Shown here: piece by piece, positions 42,642 through 51,514 of the stretch
How positions within the stretch are numbered: position 1 is the stretch's first letter
How the letters are laid out: each line of letters opens with the position of its first letter
DNA from: Beijerinckiaceae bacterium
GTDB lineage: Bacteria; Pseudomonadota; Alphaproteobacteria; Rhizobiales; Beijerinckiaceae
Reading direction: 5' to 3'
DNA length: 64,000 bases
Assembly: GCA_947478455.1 (NCBI GenBank)
Contig: CANJWR010000004.1
Coordinates: 1-64,000 of the forward strand
Position numbers and translations under genes: made by a program
The notes under the pieces: model-generated
Told to the model about the DNA's origin: nothing
Databases searched by the model: none
The model's input: only the letters and a program-made list of their open reading frames with translations

Positions 42642-43934
42642 ATGTCAGAACAAAAGAAATCCCACGATCCTGCCTTCGGCGCGGCTTCCGGTGACGGTTG
42701 GCGCAGCGCGGCGCTTCTGGTCGGGCTGTTGGTGGCCGTTTATATGGTCAGCCAGTTCATCCGGAATTCTATCGGGGTCATCGGTCCGGATCTGGCGCGC
42801 GAATTCGATCTCGATGCGAACGCCCTCAGCCTGCTTTCGTCGATCTTCTTCCTGTCTTTCGCGCTGGTGCAAATTCCGCTGGGAATCGCCATCGACGGGT
42901 ACGGCCCCAAGGCCTCCATGCTGGCGACTGCGGCCATTATGGTCGGCGGGCTGGCTCTGTTCGCCGTTGCGCCGGACTATCGCTGGCTGCTGGCGGCGCG
43001 GATCGTACTGGGACTGGGGTGTTCGAGCTTTCTGATGGCTCCGCTGGCGATCTATTCGGCGCGGTTTCCGCCGCAGCAATTCGCCACCATGGTGGGCGTC
43101 CAGATCGGCGGCGGCAATCTGGGCACGCTGTTGTCGACAGCGCCGCTAGCGGTGGCTTCTGCCGCCATTGGCTGGCGCGGGAGTTTTCTGGTCATCGCTG
43201 CCGCGGCGGCGCTGGTCTCGGTTGCGGTGATGTTTCTCGTCGATGATCGGCGGAGCCGTGAGGCGCTGGCGGGACGGCCACGCGATACCCCGACGGAACT
43301 GCTTCTCGGCGTGCGGGAGGCCACGCGGGTTCCGTTTTTCTGGCCGATCTTCCTGATGCAGGCGGTATCCTATTCGTCTTTCGCTGCCGTTCTGGGCCTG
43401 TGGGGCGGTCCGTGGCTGACGCATGTTTATGGCTACGATCTCGCCGGGCGCGGCAATCTGTTATTCTGGATGTCGCTTTCGCAGATCGTCGGCCTGTTCG
43501 CGTGGGGCGTGAGCGACCGCCTGTTTGGCAGCTACCGGATTCCGGCTATGATCGGCGGCGCTGCGGCGATCGGGCTGCTGGGGCTGGCGGCGCTGGTGGG
43601 CATTTCGGTGCCGTTTCTCCTGCCCTTCCTGCTCGCCTATGGCTTCGCGTTCGCCACGACGCCGTTGCTGACCGCGCAAGGGCGTTCGCTGTTTCCACCC
43701 CGCTTGCTCGGCCGGGGGCTGACGCTGATCAACATCGGCTCAATGGGCGGCGTTTTTGCCCAGCAGGCTCTCACCGGACTGGTGATCGGCCTGTTCGAAC
43801 CGATGATCGTGGACGGCGCGCGAATCTATCCGGAGATCGCCTATCGGGCGGTTTTCGCGCTGCTGGGCGTCGAGATGGTCCTCGCGATGGGCGCCTATGC
43901 GTTTTTTGGGCGACGGTTCCTTGAGAATAAATGA
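42642..43934 (+). CDS. MFS transporter
   Basis: The 430-residue protein has 12 predicted helices, with the loop 2-3 motif GIAIDGYGPKAS and a repeated GIGL-like glycine pattern in helix 4 (VLGLGCSSFLMAPLAIYS). It resembles the nitrate/sugar-phosphate (OPA/NNP-like) and Lgo-type MFS proteins, but the substrate cannot be assigned. It is divergent from hisN, 71 bp apart, and is followed by the candidate small RNA. Confidence 0.9.
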   Translation: MSEQKKSHDPAFGAASGDGWRSAALLVGLLVAVYMVSQFIRNSIGVIGPDLAREFDLDANALSLLSSIFFLSFALVQIPLGIAIDGYGPKASMLATAAIMVGGLALFAVAPDYRWLLAARIVLGLGCSSFLMAPLAIYSARFPPQQFATMVGVQIGGGNLGTLLSTAPLAVASAAIGWRGSFLVIAAAAALVSVAVMFLVDDRRSREALAGRPRDTPTELLLGVREATRVPFFWPIFLMQAVSYSSFAAVLGLWGGPWLTHVYGYDLAGRGNLLFWMSLSQIVGLFAWGVSDRLFGSYRIPAMIGGAAAIGLLGLAALVGISVPFLLPFLLAYGFAFATTPLLTAQGRSLFPPRLLGRGLTLINIGSMGGVFAQQALTGLVIGLFEPMIVDGARIYPEIAYRAVFALLGVEMVLAMGAYAFFGRRFLENK

Positions 43935-44005
43935 ATAAATTCAGAGCCTTGATAGAAAGGCATTGAAAATACGCAATGGGACCCAAAAAAATAGGTCAGC
44001 ATCAC

Positions 44006-44129
44006 TTGCTTTTTGTGCGCTGCTTCTGCATATTATTGCGGTGCGGCAACTTTGTTGCTGCCGATGCCCTCCTTGGGCGTTTCCTCCCTAGACTTGGGCC
44101 GCCTGTGAAAACGGGCGGCCTCCTTTCTT
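44006..44129 (+). ncRNA. Candidate trans-acting small RNA with anti-Shine-Dalgarno loops
   Basis: A promoter-like TTGCTT (44006-44011) and TATTAT (44031-44036) precede a run of three hairpins. The first is GCAAC-TTT-GTTGC (44046-44058). The second is GCCC-TCCTT-GGGC (44066-44078), with an anti-Shine-Dalgarno loop. An exposed TTTCCTCCCT (44080-44089) follows, then a terminator stem GGCCGCC/GGCGGCC (44097-44103, 44114-44120) with T-rich sequence after it. The layout is that of alphaproteobacterial Hfq-type sRNAs and resembles the MmgR/suhB family. The gap between -35 and -10 (19 bp) is long, so the exact 5' end is uncertain. Confidence 0.6.
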
Positions 44130-44192
44130 TCCGGGGCAGGGTTATCCCTTAACGCTCAGTTTGTGCCGACGTCAGTTTCAGACGCGCTCCGC

Positions 44193-45155
44193 TTACTCGG
44201 CCGCCAACCGGGGCTGGTGGCCGGCGGCCCCAAGCATTTCCGTCACATCGCCAATGGCGGTCGCCAGATCCGCTGCCAATTGGTCGAAGGCCGGCAGACG
44301 CTCCAGTGTCTTTTCGTTCATATAGATGCGCCGGTTCACCTCGATCTGCACCGCGTGGCAGTTCGAAGAGGGATTGCCGTAAAATTCGGTGATGAAGCCG
44401 CCCGCATAGGGCTTGTTGCGGCGAACTATATAGCCCAGTTCGCGCAGCCGCCGGTCCATCAGATCGACGATCCCGAGGCCAGCGCTGGTGCCGTAGCGGT
44501 CGCCCAGAACCAGATCGATGGTCCGACCATCGCTCTGTCTGGCTTCATTGGCGATTGAGGACGATGGCATGGAATGGCAGTCAATCAGCAGAACCTGTCC
44601 GAATCGTTCCAGTGACGACTCGAGCAATCCGCGCAGGGCCGCATGATAGGGCCGATAAAACGATTCGATTCGTCCCAAAGCCTCTTCAATTGGCAGACGA
44701 TGGGCGTAAATTTCCTGCGCCTCGCCAACGACGCGCGCAATCGTGCCCAGTCCGCCGGCGACCCGCATCGAGCGCGTGTTGGCATAGGCCGGCAAACGTC
44801 CCTCGAACATTTTTGGGTCGAGTTCGAAAGGCTCGCGATTGAGGTCCAGATAGGCGCGGGGGAACAGGGCCTTGAGTAGCGGAGCTCCCAGCGCCGCAGC
44901 GGGGGCGAACAAAAGGTCCACATGTGCGTCTTCGGACCGGCGCAAAGTGCGTGCGTCGAGGCGAGCGGAAGCCAGAAAACGCGCCGGATAGATATTGCCC
45001 GAGTGGGGAGATGAAATGACAAGCGGCACAGTAGGTGCTTCGGGCCAAACGACCTCGTGCGCGGGCTCGAGCTCGGGCTCAAAAGACTGCGCACCCGAGC
45101 TTTCGCTGGCGCGGGCGTTGAAAAACAAGGAAGTGGTTTCTTCGCGGTAAGGCAT
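44193..45155 (-). CDS. N-formylglutamate amidohydrolase family protein (second copy)
   Basis: I start at the ATG at 45155, giving 320 residues; the longer frame adds only sequence outside the family. Features are VPLVISSPHSGNIYP, LNREPFELDPKMFEG, the LLIDCHSMPSSS segment with a likely metal histidine, GGFITEFYGNP and AVQIEVNRRIYMNE. It is longer than, and only distantly related to, the protein at 9558. It is divergent from cpdR. Substrate unproven. Confidence 0.88.
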   Translation of the reverse strand: MPYREETTSLFFNARASESSGAQSFEPELEPAHEVVWPEAPTVPLVISSPHSGNIYPARFLASARLDARTLRRSEDAHVDLLFAPAAALGAPLLKALFPRAYLDLNREPFELDPKMFEGRLPAYANTRSMRVAGGLGTIARVVGEAQEIYAHRLPIEEALGRIESFYRPYHAALRGLLESSLERFGQVLLIDCHSMPSSSIANEARQSDGRTIDLVLGDRYGTSAGLGIVDLMDRRLRELGYIVRRNKPYAGGFITEFYGNPSSNCHAVQIEVNRRIYMNEKTLERLPAFDQLAADLATAIGDVTEMLGAAGHQPRLAAE

Positions 45156-45360
45156 TGAGGCGTCCGGCTGCGGATTGCCGAGGCAAACCCGCCCTGATGA
45201 AATCCAATGTGCCAAGTCCCGACTCGCCTGTCCATCGTTTCAAGTGGCCCGACTTTGAAAATGGGTGGGCAAAAATCGTCGAGAAATCAGGATCGTTAAA
45301 TTTTTTCACCCGTTCTTTACTCTCGCGGGTTCTTATGGGGCATATTCAAGTGAGGGCGAC

Positions 45361-45741
45361 ATGAACGACCAGACTGCGACGTCGAGCAAAATCCTCCTGG
45401 CTGAGGACGATAACGACATGCGTCGTTTTCTGGTGAAGGCCCTGCAGAACGCCGGCTACGACGTAGCCTCGTTCGACAACGGTCTTTCGGCCTACAATCG
45501 CCTGCGTGAGGAGCCTTTCGAGCTTCTGTTGACCGACATTGTGATGCCCGAGATGGACGGCATCGAGCTGGCGCGTCGCGCCACCGAGCTCGATCCAGAC
45601 ATCAAGGTGATGTTCATCACCGGATTCGCGGCAGTGGCTCTCAACCCGGACAATAACGCCCCGAAGGAAGCCAAGATTCTGTCCAAGCCCTTCCATCTGA
45701 AGGATCTGGTTAACGAAGTGCAGCGCCTGCTGGCCGCCTGA
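45361..45741 (+). CDS. cpdR: Single-domain response regulator CpdR
   Basis: The 126-residue receiver has the acidic pocket EDD (15-17), phosphoacceptor D59 in LLLTDIVMPEMDGIELA, and the lysine in SKPFHLKDLV. The segment FITGFAAVALNPDNNAPKEAKILSKPFH is specific to CpdR, the adaptor that, unphosphorylated, delivers substrates such as CtrA to ClpXP at the cell pole. It is controlled by the CckA-ChpT phosphorelay. It is a single-gene unit with a terminator at 45773. Confidence 0.95.
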   Translation: MNDQTATSSKILLAEDDNDMRRFLVKALQNAGYDVASFDNGLSAYNRLREEPFELLLTDIVMPEMDGIELARRATELDPDIKVMFITGFAAVALNPDNNAPKEAKILSKPFHLKDLVNEVQRLLAA

Positions 45742-45772
45742 CATACCGAATTCCGGTTCGTTTCGACCGTCT

Positions 45773-45796
45773 AAAGCGCCTTTCGGGGCGCTTTTT
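45773..45796 (+). terminator. Intrinsic terminator of cpdR
   Basis: AAAGCGCC (45773-45780) pairs with GGCGCTTT (45787-45794) around a six-base loop and runs into TTTTT, 32 bases after the stop. Confidence 0.9.
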
Positions 45797-45888
45797 GCGT
45801 TTCTGCACAGCAAACGCCGAAGAGACAAGAAAATCGTCCTCATGCGCTTGCGCACCTGCGGGTGAGCCGGTATATCCGCCCTGCCTGT

Positions 45889-45963
45889 GGGCGCGTAGCT
45901 CAGCGGAAGAGCACTACCTTGACATGGTAGGGGTCACAGGTTCGATCCCTGTCGCGCCCACCA
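45889..45963 (+). tRNA. tRNA-Val (GAC)
   Basis: The 75 bases fold as a tRNA. The acceptor stem is GGGCGCG with CGCGCCC, the D arm GCTCAGCGGAAGAGC, and the anticodon stem CTACC/GGTAG has loop TTGACAT with anticodon GAC (valine, codon GUC). The T arm is ACAGG-TTCGATC-CCTGT, and CCA is encoded. It follows cpdR by 147 bp, with its own upstream region. Confidence 0.96.
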
Positions 45964-46170
45964 TCCGATCCGAATTCGGATACTCCCTCAGCCACGATAA
46001 AGCTGTCGCAATATTGCGATGGTTTGTCGCGCGTGAGGCGCCATCACTTTCCACTTTCCGGCCAGCCGAAAAGCGCCTAACATTTTTCCCGAAATAAAAA
46101 TTGGCGGGGGAAATTTGCGCATTGGTTCGGGATGTTTGGCGAGCAGGGGTTCTAACGCCGGAGGCGTCGC

Positions 46171-48183
46171 TTGATCCCGACGCGTGAAGTTTACTGGAAC
46201 ATCAGCAATATCTGGTTGATGTATGTGCTGTTCTGCTTCGCGGCGGCAGCCTTTGCGTATGGATTCTGGCGACACATCCGCGCCTGGGGGGCGACGCTCC
46301 CGGCAGATCGCGCTGGCCGGGTGGGCGAACGGCTGGCGGGCTTCGCAAAATATGTCTTCGGTCAGGCGCGCATTCACGGCCTCGGGCGGCCGTCGCGGCT
46401 GCGGCACATCTATGCCGGGACTTTCCACGGCTTTTTCTTTTTCGGTCTGATCATTCTGTTCGTCGGCACGCTGGTGGTGATGGCGCAGGAAGATTTCGGC
46501 CTGCACATCATGCAGGGGACGTTCTACCTCTGGTTCCAGTCGCTGGCTCTCGATCTGGCGGGGCTGTTTGCGATTGTCGGTCTTTGCATGGCGATGGCGC
46601 GGCGGTTGTTCTTCAAGCCGGACCGGCTGGAAAACACGCAACGAGAACTGTTCAACGCGCCGGTGCTGCTGGTCATTCTGGTAACGGGTTTCACAATTGA
46701 AGGCCTGCGCATCGCGGCCACCAACGATCCATGGGCCGCTTGGTCGCCCGTCGGGGCGCTGGCCGCGAAGGCGCTCGCTGCCGCAATCCCGGCCGAAGGT
46801 TTGCGCCCGCTGCATGCCTCGCTCTGGTGGTTCCATCTGGTGACGGTTCTGGCGCTGTTCGCTGCGCTGCCCTACACGAAATTGCGGCACGTCTTCACCG
46901 CTCCGTTGAACATTTATTTTCGTCCGCTCGACGCACGCGGGGCGATACTCAAGCCCATCGATCTGGAAACGGCTGAAAGTTTCGGCGTGAAGGCGCTCGA
47001 TCAATTCAGTTTCAAAAGTCTGCTCGATCTCGACGCCTGCACCGAATGTGGCCGCTGTCAGGATGCTTGCCCTGCCTTTGCGTCCGGCAAGCCGCTGTCG
47101 CCGAAGAAGGTGATCTTCGACCTGCGCGATCTGCTGCACGAGAAGCGCGACTCAGAGGGCGCAATCGAGACCGACGCCGCCACGCTGGTTCCGGACCTCA
47201 TCGGCGAAAATGCGCTCTGGGCCTGCACCACCTGCATGGCCTGCATGGAGGCGTGCCCGGTTTTCATCGAGCATGTGCCGAAGATCGTCGATATGCGCCG
47301 CTATCTGGTGATGGAGGAGGGGCGCTTCCCGGACACGATGCAGCAATCCGTGCGCAGCATGGAATCGCGCGGCCATCCGTTCCCGGGCAATACGATGGGG
47401 CGTCTCGACTGGTGCAAGGATCTCGACGTTCGGGTGCTCGCAGAAGGTGAAAGCGCTGAATATCTTTACTGGGTCGGTTGCGCGACGGCGCTCAACGCCC
47501 GCAATCACAGCACCGCGCGGGCGCTGGTGAACATCCTCAACGAAGCCAGAGTGGATTTCGGCATTCTGGGAGAGGCGGAGCATTGCACGGGCGATCCGGC
47601 GCGCCGCATGGGCAACGAATATCTGTTCCAGACCCTGGCGCAGCAAAACATCGCGACGTTTGAATCCCGTTCCGTGCAGAAGATCATCACCACCTGCCCG
47701 CATTGCCTGAATTCGCTTAAGAACGAATATTCGGCGTTCGGGACAAAATATGAGGTGGTGCATCACAGCCAATTGCTGGCGGATCTGGTGGCAAGCGGGC
47801 GCTACGCGCCGCACGGTGATTACAACGCCAGCGTCACGTTCCACGATTCCTGCTATCTGGGCCGCTACAACGGCGTGTTCGATGAGCCGCGCGAAGTGAT
47901 TGCAGCGCGGGCCGGAACCAGTATGATCGAGATGGAACGTCACCGCGAAGCAAGCTTCTGTTGTGGCGCAGGCGGCGGAAGAATGTGGATGGAGGAGCCG
48001 CTCGAAAATCGTGTCAGCAATCTGCGCGCGCGACAGGCGCTGGAAACCGGCGCCGATGTTGTGGGAGTGAGCTGTCCGTTTTGCATGACGATGCTCGAGG
48101 AAGCCGTGAATGCCGAAAAAGGCGGTCGCGATGTGCGCGTTCTCGACATTGCCGAATTGCTCCACGGTCCGGAGCGGAAATAA
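46171..48183 (+). CDS. etfD: EtfD/EMO-type membrane Fe-S protein (ETF:quinone oxidoreductase)
   Basis: A TTG start with GGAGGC upstream gives 670 residues. The N-terminal 250 residues form a NarI-like di-heme membrane domain of five to six helices with several histidines (such as H79, H86, H215, H222). Two 4Fe-4S motifs follow at C290/C293/C296/C300 and C352/C355/C358/C362. Two CCG (heterodisulfide reductase) domains end the protein, with CPHCLNSLKNEY and FCCGAGGGRMW. This matches EMO of syntrophs and EtfD of mycobacteria, which take electrons from ETF and reduce the quinone pool. It heads an operon with a flavoprotein dehydrogenase and etfBA. Confidence 0.88.
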   Translation: MIPTREVYWNISNIWLMYVLFCFAAAAFAYGFWRHIRAWGATLPADRAGRVGERLAGFAKYVFGQARIHGLGRPSRLRHIYAGTFHGFFFFGLIILFVGTLVVMAQEDFGLHIMQGTFYLWFQSLALDLAGLFAIVGLCMAMARRLFFKPDRLENTQRELFNAPVLLVILVTGFTIEGLRIAATNDPWAAWSPVGALAAKALAAAIPAEGLRPLHASLWWFHLVTVLALFAALPYTKLRHVFTAPLNIYFRPLDARGAILKPIDLETAESFGVKALDQFSFKSLLDLDACTECGRCQDACPAFASGKPLSPKKVIFDLRDLLHEKRDSEGAIETDAATLVPDLIGENALWACTTCMACMEACPVFIEHVPKIVDMRRYLVMEEGRFPDTMQQSVRSMESRGHPFPGNTMGRLDWCKDLDVRVLAEGESAEYLYWVGCATALNARNHSTARALVNILNEARVDFGILGEAEHCTGDPARRMGNEYLFQTLAQQNIATFESRSVQKIITTCPHCLNSLKNEYSAFGTKYEVVHHSQLLADLVASGRYAPHGDYNASVTFHDSCYLGRYNGVFDEPREVIAARAGTSMIEMERHREASFCCGAGGGRMWMEEPLENRVSNLRARQALETGADVVGVSCPFCMTMLEEAVNAEKGGRDVRVLDIAELLHGPERK

Positions 48184-48217
48184 TCAGGTTCAAGAATTTC
48201 AACATTGGAGGAAGAAT

Positions 48218-49711
48218 ATGAAGACTGAGGTGTGTGACGTTGTCGTTGTCGGTTTCGGCAATGCGGCGCAGGCCGCGGCCTTTGCGGCCTATCAGGCTGG
48301 CGCCAAGGTGATCATCATCGAGAAGGCGCCGGAGAACAAGCGCGGCGGCAACACCTGGCACAGCCATGGCGCGCAGTTCCGTCATTGTCATAACGGCATC
48401 GCGGACGAGAAGCCCCTGTTGCCGCATGTGCCCGAGTCTGAATGGGCCAAGATCAAGATCGAACCCTATACGCAGGACGATTTCTACGCCGATCTGATGC
48501 GCGTGACGCGCGGCCGCTCGATTCCGGAACTGGCAGAAATGCTCGTCCGTGAATCCTATCCCACCGTGCGGTGGATGCGGGAATCGGGCGTCGAGTTCGA
48601 CATACTTTACGGCGGCGCGGTCCCCGACAAGGAGGGCAATTTCCGCTGGCATCACGGCGCGAGCTTCATTCACTCGAAGGATGGCGGCGCGGGCCTCGTG
48701 ACCGGCTGGCATCGGGTTCTCAAGAAGCACAATATCGACATTCGCTTCGAGACGGGGGCCGCCAAACTGGTGACCGACGAGAAGGGCGGCGTTACCGGCC
48801 TCGTCTGTCTCACACCGGATGGCTACATCCAGATCAACTGCAAGAGCGTTGTGCTCGCTTGCGGCGGCTTCCAGGCCAATCCGGCGATGCGCGTGCAATA
48901 TCTGGGCGCAGGCTGGGACGTCGCAAAATGTCGCGGCAGCAGCTACGACACCGGCGACGGGCACATCATTGCGCAGGAAATCGGCGCGCAGGTCGTTGGT
49001 CACTGGGGCGGCGCGCATGCAACCCCGATTGACGCCGATGCTGGCGAATACGAGGGCGGCTTTCTCGATCCCGAAACCCGTCGCCACCGCACGCATCGTT
49101 ATGCGTGGACATGGGGCATCATGGTCAACACGCTGGGCAAGCGCTTCATCGACGAGGGCGAGGACTTCCACGCCTATACTTACGCCAAGACCGGACAGGA
49201 AATCGTCAAGCAGCCGAGCGCTGTCGCCTATCAGGTCTTCGACCAGAAGATGATGGAGGCCGTCGGCCGCCAGAAATACAGCGGCTGCGTCGAGGTGAAG
49301 GCCGACACGCTGAAGGAACTCGCCGAGCAACTCGAAATCAATGTCGACGGTTTCCTGCAGACGGTTGAAGAATATAACGCAGGCTGTCTGAACGATCGTC
49401 CGTTCAATGAAGTCACGCGCGATGGCCTCGCCACCAAAGGCGTCACGCCACCGAAGACCAACTGGGCGACAAAGATCGACAAGGGGCCATTCGTGGCTTA
49501 CGCCTGCACAGGTGGGCTTACTTTCACATTCGGCGGTCTGCGGGTCGATCCGAACTGTCAGGTGCTGAACAAGCTCAATCGGCCGATCCGCGGCCTTTAT
49601 GCTGCGGGTGAAATCACCGGCGGCTTCTTCTACTACAATTATCCGAGCGGCTCCGGTCTCACACGCGGCGCTGTCACGGGTCGCGTGGCGGGCCGCAGCG
49701 CTGCTGCCTGA
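48218..49711 (+). CDS. FAD-dependent dehydrogenase, fumarate reductase/TcuA-like flavoprotein
   Basis: The ATG at 48218 has the strong site GGAGGAAGA; the product has 497 residues. It shows the FAD dinucleotide fold VVVGFGNAAQAAAFAAYQAGAKVIIIEKAP, the RGGNTWHSHGAQFR loop and the AAGEITGGFFYYNYPSGSGLTRGAVTGRVAGR C-terminal flavin motif. This is the FAD_binding_2 family that includes succinate dehydrogenase flavoprotein, flavocytochrome c and tricarballylate dehydrogenase TcuA. There is no heme or signal peptide, so it acts in the cytoplasm. Its neighbours indicate that electrons leave through ETF rather than through Fe-S subunits. The substrate is probably a small carboxylate. Confidence 0.87.
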   Translation: MKTEVCDVVVVGFGNAAQAAAFAAYQAGAKVIIIEKAPENKRGGNTWHSHGAQFRHCHNGIADEKPLLPHVPESEWAKIKIEPYTQDDFYADLMRVTRGRSIPELAEMLVRESYPTVRWMRESGVEFDILYGGAVPDKEGNFRWHHGASFIHSKDGGAGLVTGWHRVLKKHNIDIRFETGAAKLVTDEKGGVTGLVCLTPDGYIQINCKSVVLACGGFQANPAMRVQYLGAGWDVAKCRGSSYDTGDGHIIAQEIGAQVVGHWGGAHATPIDADAGEYEGGFLDPETRRHRTHRYAWTWGIMVNTLGKRFIDEGEDFHAYTYAKTGQEIVKQPSAVAYQVFDQKMMEAVGRQKYSGCVEVKADTLKELAEQLEINVDGFLQTVEEYNAGCLNDRPFNEVTRDGLATKGVTPPKTNWATKIDKGPFVAYACTGGLTFTFGGLRVDPNCQVLNKLNRPIRGLYAAGEITGGFFYYNYPSGSGLTRGAVTGRVAGRSAAA

Positions 49712-49726
49712 GCGAGAGGATCGACA

Positions 49727-50491
49727 GTGAAGATTGTTGTTTGCTGCAAGGCGGTTCCAGGTGCGGTGACCGAAGTGGCTGTGGCTCAGGGCAATGTCCT
49801 GAGCTACCGCAGCCAGTTTCAGTCGATGAATGAATGCGACGAATATGCGATGGAAGAAGCCATCGTGTTGAAGCGCCAGATGGGGGGCGAGATCATCGCC
49901 CTCACCATGGGGGGCATCACGACGCAGGACATTCTCTTTACGGCGGCCGCAAAGGGCGCGGACAAAATAGTCCGCGTCGATGCGCAGGCGCAGGATCCGC
50001 GTGCAGCAAGCATCGTTCTTGCTGCGGCGTTGAAGACGCTTGGCGCCGATCTGATTCTCACCGGCACGCAATCGCGCGATTCACTGTCGAGTTTCGTCGG
50101 CGTGGCGACGGCGCAGCAACTTGATATCCCGTTCGCATTCGCCGTCACCGCCATCGAGAAGGACGGCGACAATTCCATCAAGGTCCGCAAGGAGCTTGGC
50201 GGCGGGCGCAGCGCTGATGTGCGTCTACCGCTGCCTGCGCTGGTCTGTATTCAGACCGGCATCCAGCCGCTCAACTACGTTCCGCCTGCACGCCTCATGC
50301 GGGCGCGCCAGCAGCGTCCGACGTCGCTCTCTCTGGCCGATATTGGCCTCACGCAGGACGATCTGGCGTCGAAGGGTTACAGGATCGCCAGCGTCGCGCC
50401 GCCGGTGCGCACCGGACAGGCGACGATGATCGAAGGAACGCCGGCCGAGATTGTCAGTACACTGCTCGCCAAGATGAAAGAGGTTCGCTGA
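49727..50491 (+). CDS. etfB: Electron transfer flavoprotein beta subunit
   Basis: A GTG start after GAGAGGA gives 254 residues of the ETF beta family: MKIVVCCKAVPG at the start, MNECDEYAMEEAIVLKRQMGGEIIALTMG, and the LILTGTQSRDSLSSFVGVATAQQLDIPFA segment near the AMP site. Together with the alpha subunit it forms a soluble FAD/AMP heterodimer that carries electrons. It is a single-copy partner inside the operon rather than the housekeeping fixA-type set, judging only by context. Confidence 0.92.
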   Translation: MKIVVCCKAVPGAVTEVAVAQGNVLSYRSQFQSMNECDEYAMEEAIVLKRQMGGEIIALTMGGITTQDILFTAAAKGADKIVRVDAQAQDPRAASIVLAAALKTLGADLILTGTQSRDSLSSFVGVATAQQLDIPFAFAVTAIEKDGDNSIKVRKELGGGRSADVRLPLPALVCIQTGIQPLNYVPPARLMRARQQRPTSLSLADIGLTQDDLASKGYRIASVAPPVRTGQATMIEGTPAEIVSTLLAKMKEVR

Positions 50492-50492
50492 C

Positions 50493-51470
50493 ATGGCCGG
50501 AAATGTTCTGATCATCGCCGAACACTGGAACGGCAAACTGGAGGGCGTGACCTTCCAGATGCTCACCAAGGGGCGCGAACTGGCCGACGCCATGGGCGTC
50601 TCACTTGAAGCACTTGTGGTCGGCGGCAATGTGGGCGGCATGGCCGAGCAACTCGCGACAGCGGGCGCGGATGCAGTGTTCGTTGTCGACGATGCTGCGC
50701 TCGCCAATGCGGCAGGCGGCTTGCAGGCCGAAGCCGCCGTTGTGGCGCTGCGCGGTATCGCGCCGCGCCTGACGCTTGTCGGTTACACGCTTGTCGGCAT
50801 GGAACTGGGGCCCGCAATTGCGGTACGGCTCGATGTGACGGCCATGACCAATTGCGTCAGCGTCGACTATGTCGATGGCGCAGTGACGGTTGCGCGCCCG
50901 GTTTACGACGGCGCGCTGCATGCACGCATTGTGCTCGACGCCGACAAGCCGGCGCTCGTGGCCTTGCAGAAAGGCGCGACGCCGACGGCGGAACTCGCAT
51001 CGAAGAATGCGTCAGTCCAAAAGCTCGCCATCGATGTGAGCTCTCTGCCGAAGCGCGGCGAGATCGTGCAGTTTATCGAGGAGCCGGTTAGCGACATCGA
51101 CATCACCAAGGCGGACATCATCGTGTCGGCGGGGCGCGGCCTCGGAGAAGCTTCCAAGCTGCCGATGATCGACGAATGCGCAAAGGCGCTGGGTGGCCTC
51201 ATGGGATGTTCGCGTCCACTTGTCGATCAGGGCTGGTTGCCGCGCGAGCGGCAGGTGGGGGCTTCCGGCAAGACCGTGACGCCGCGCGTCTATATCGCCT
51301 GCGGCATTTCGGGCGCCAGTCAACATCTGGCAGGCATGAGCGAATCGCGCATGATCGTCGCCATCAACAAGGATGCGAATGCGCCGATCTTTCAGGTCGC
51401 GCATTATGGCATTGTTGGAGACCTTTTCGAGATTGTGCCGGAACTGACCGCGCAGGCGCGCAAGGGCTGA
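50493..51470 (+). CDS. etfA: Electron transfer flavoprotein alpha subunit
   Basis: The ATG is one base after the etfB stop; the 325-residue protein has an N-terminal nucleotide-binding domain (VLIIAEHWNGKLEGVTFQMLTKGRELA) and the FAD domain IIVSAGRGLGEASKLPMIDECAKALGG. The ETF alpha signature RQVGASGKTVTPRVYIACGISGASQHLAGM is present. It holds the FAD that accepts electrons from the dehydrogenase upstream. It couples this to the membrane protein encoded at the start of the operon. Confidence 0.93.
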   Translation: MAGNVLIIAEHWNGKLEGVTFQMLTKGRELADAMGVSLEALVVGGNVGGMAEQLATAGADAVFVVDDAALANAAGGLQAEAAVVALRGIAPRLTLVGYTLVGMELGPAIAVRLDVTAMTNCVSVDYVDGAVTVARPVYDGALHARIVLDADKPALVALQKGATPTAELASKNASVQKLAIDVSSLPKRGEIVQFIEEPVSDIDITKADIIVSAGRGLGEASKLPMIDECAKALGGLMGCSRPLVDQGWLPRERQVGASGKTVTPRVYIACGISGASQHLAGMSESRMIVAINKDANAPIFQVAHYGIVGDLFEIVPELTAQARKG

Positions 51471-51514
51471 CGCATGGAAGCTTTGCAGAATAAATCAAAA
51501 AGGGAGGGGATGAG

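Noticed and set aside
45968-45981. Perfect 14-bp palindrome ATCCGAATTCGGAT just after tRNA-Val
   Set aside because: It could be an attachment-like or terminator-like site, but there is no T run, no integrase and no repeat of the tRNA 3' end nearby, so I do not assign a function.
48014-50071. A 685-codon minus-strand frame opposite the flavoprotein and etfB
   Set aside because: It spans two well-supported genes on the other strand, has no ribosome-binding site and no recognisable domain.
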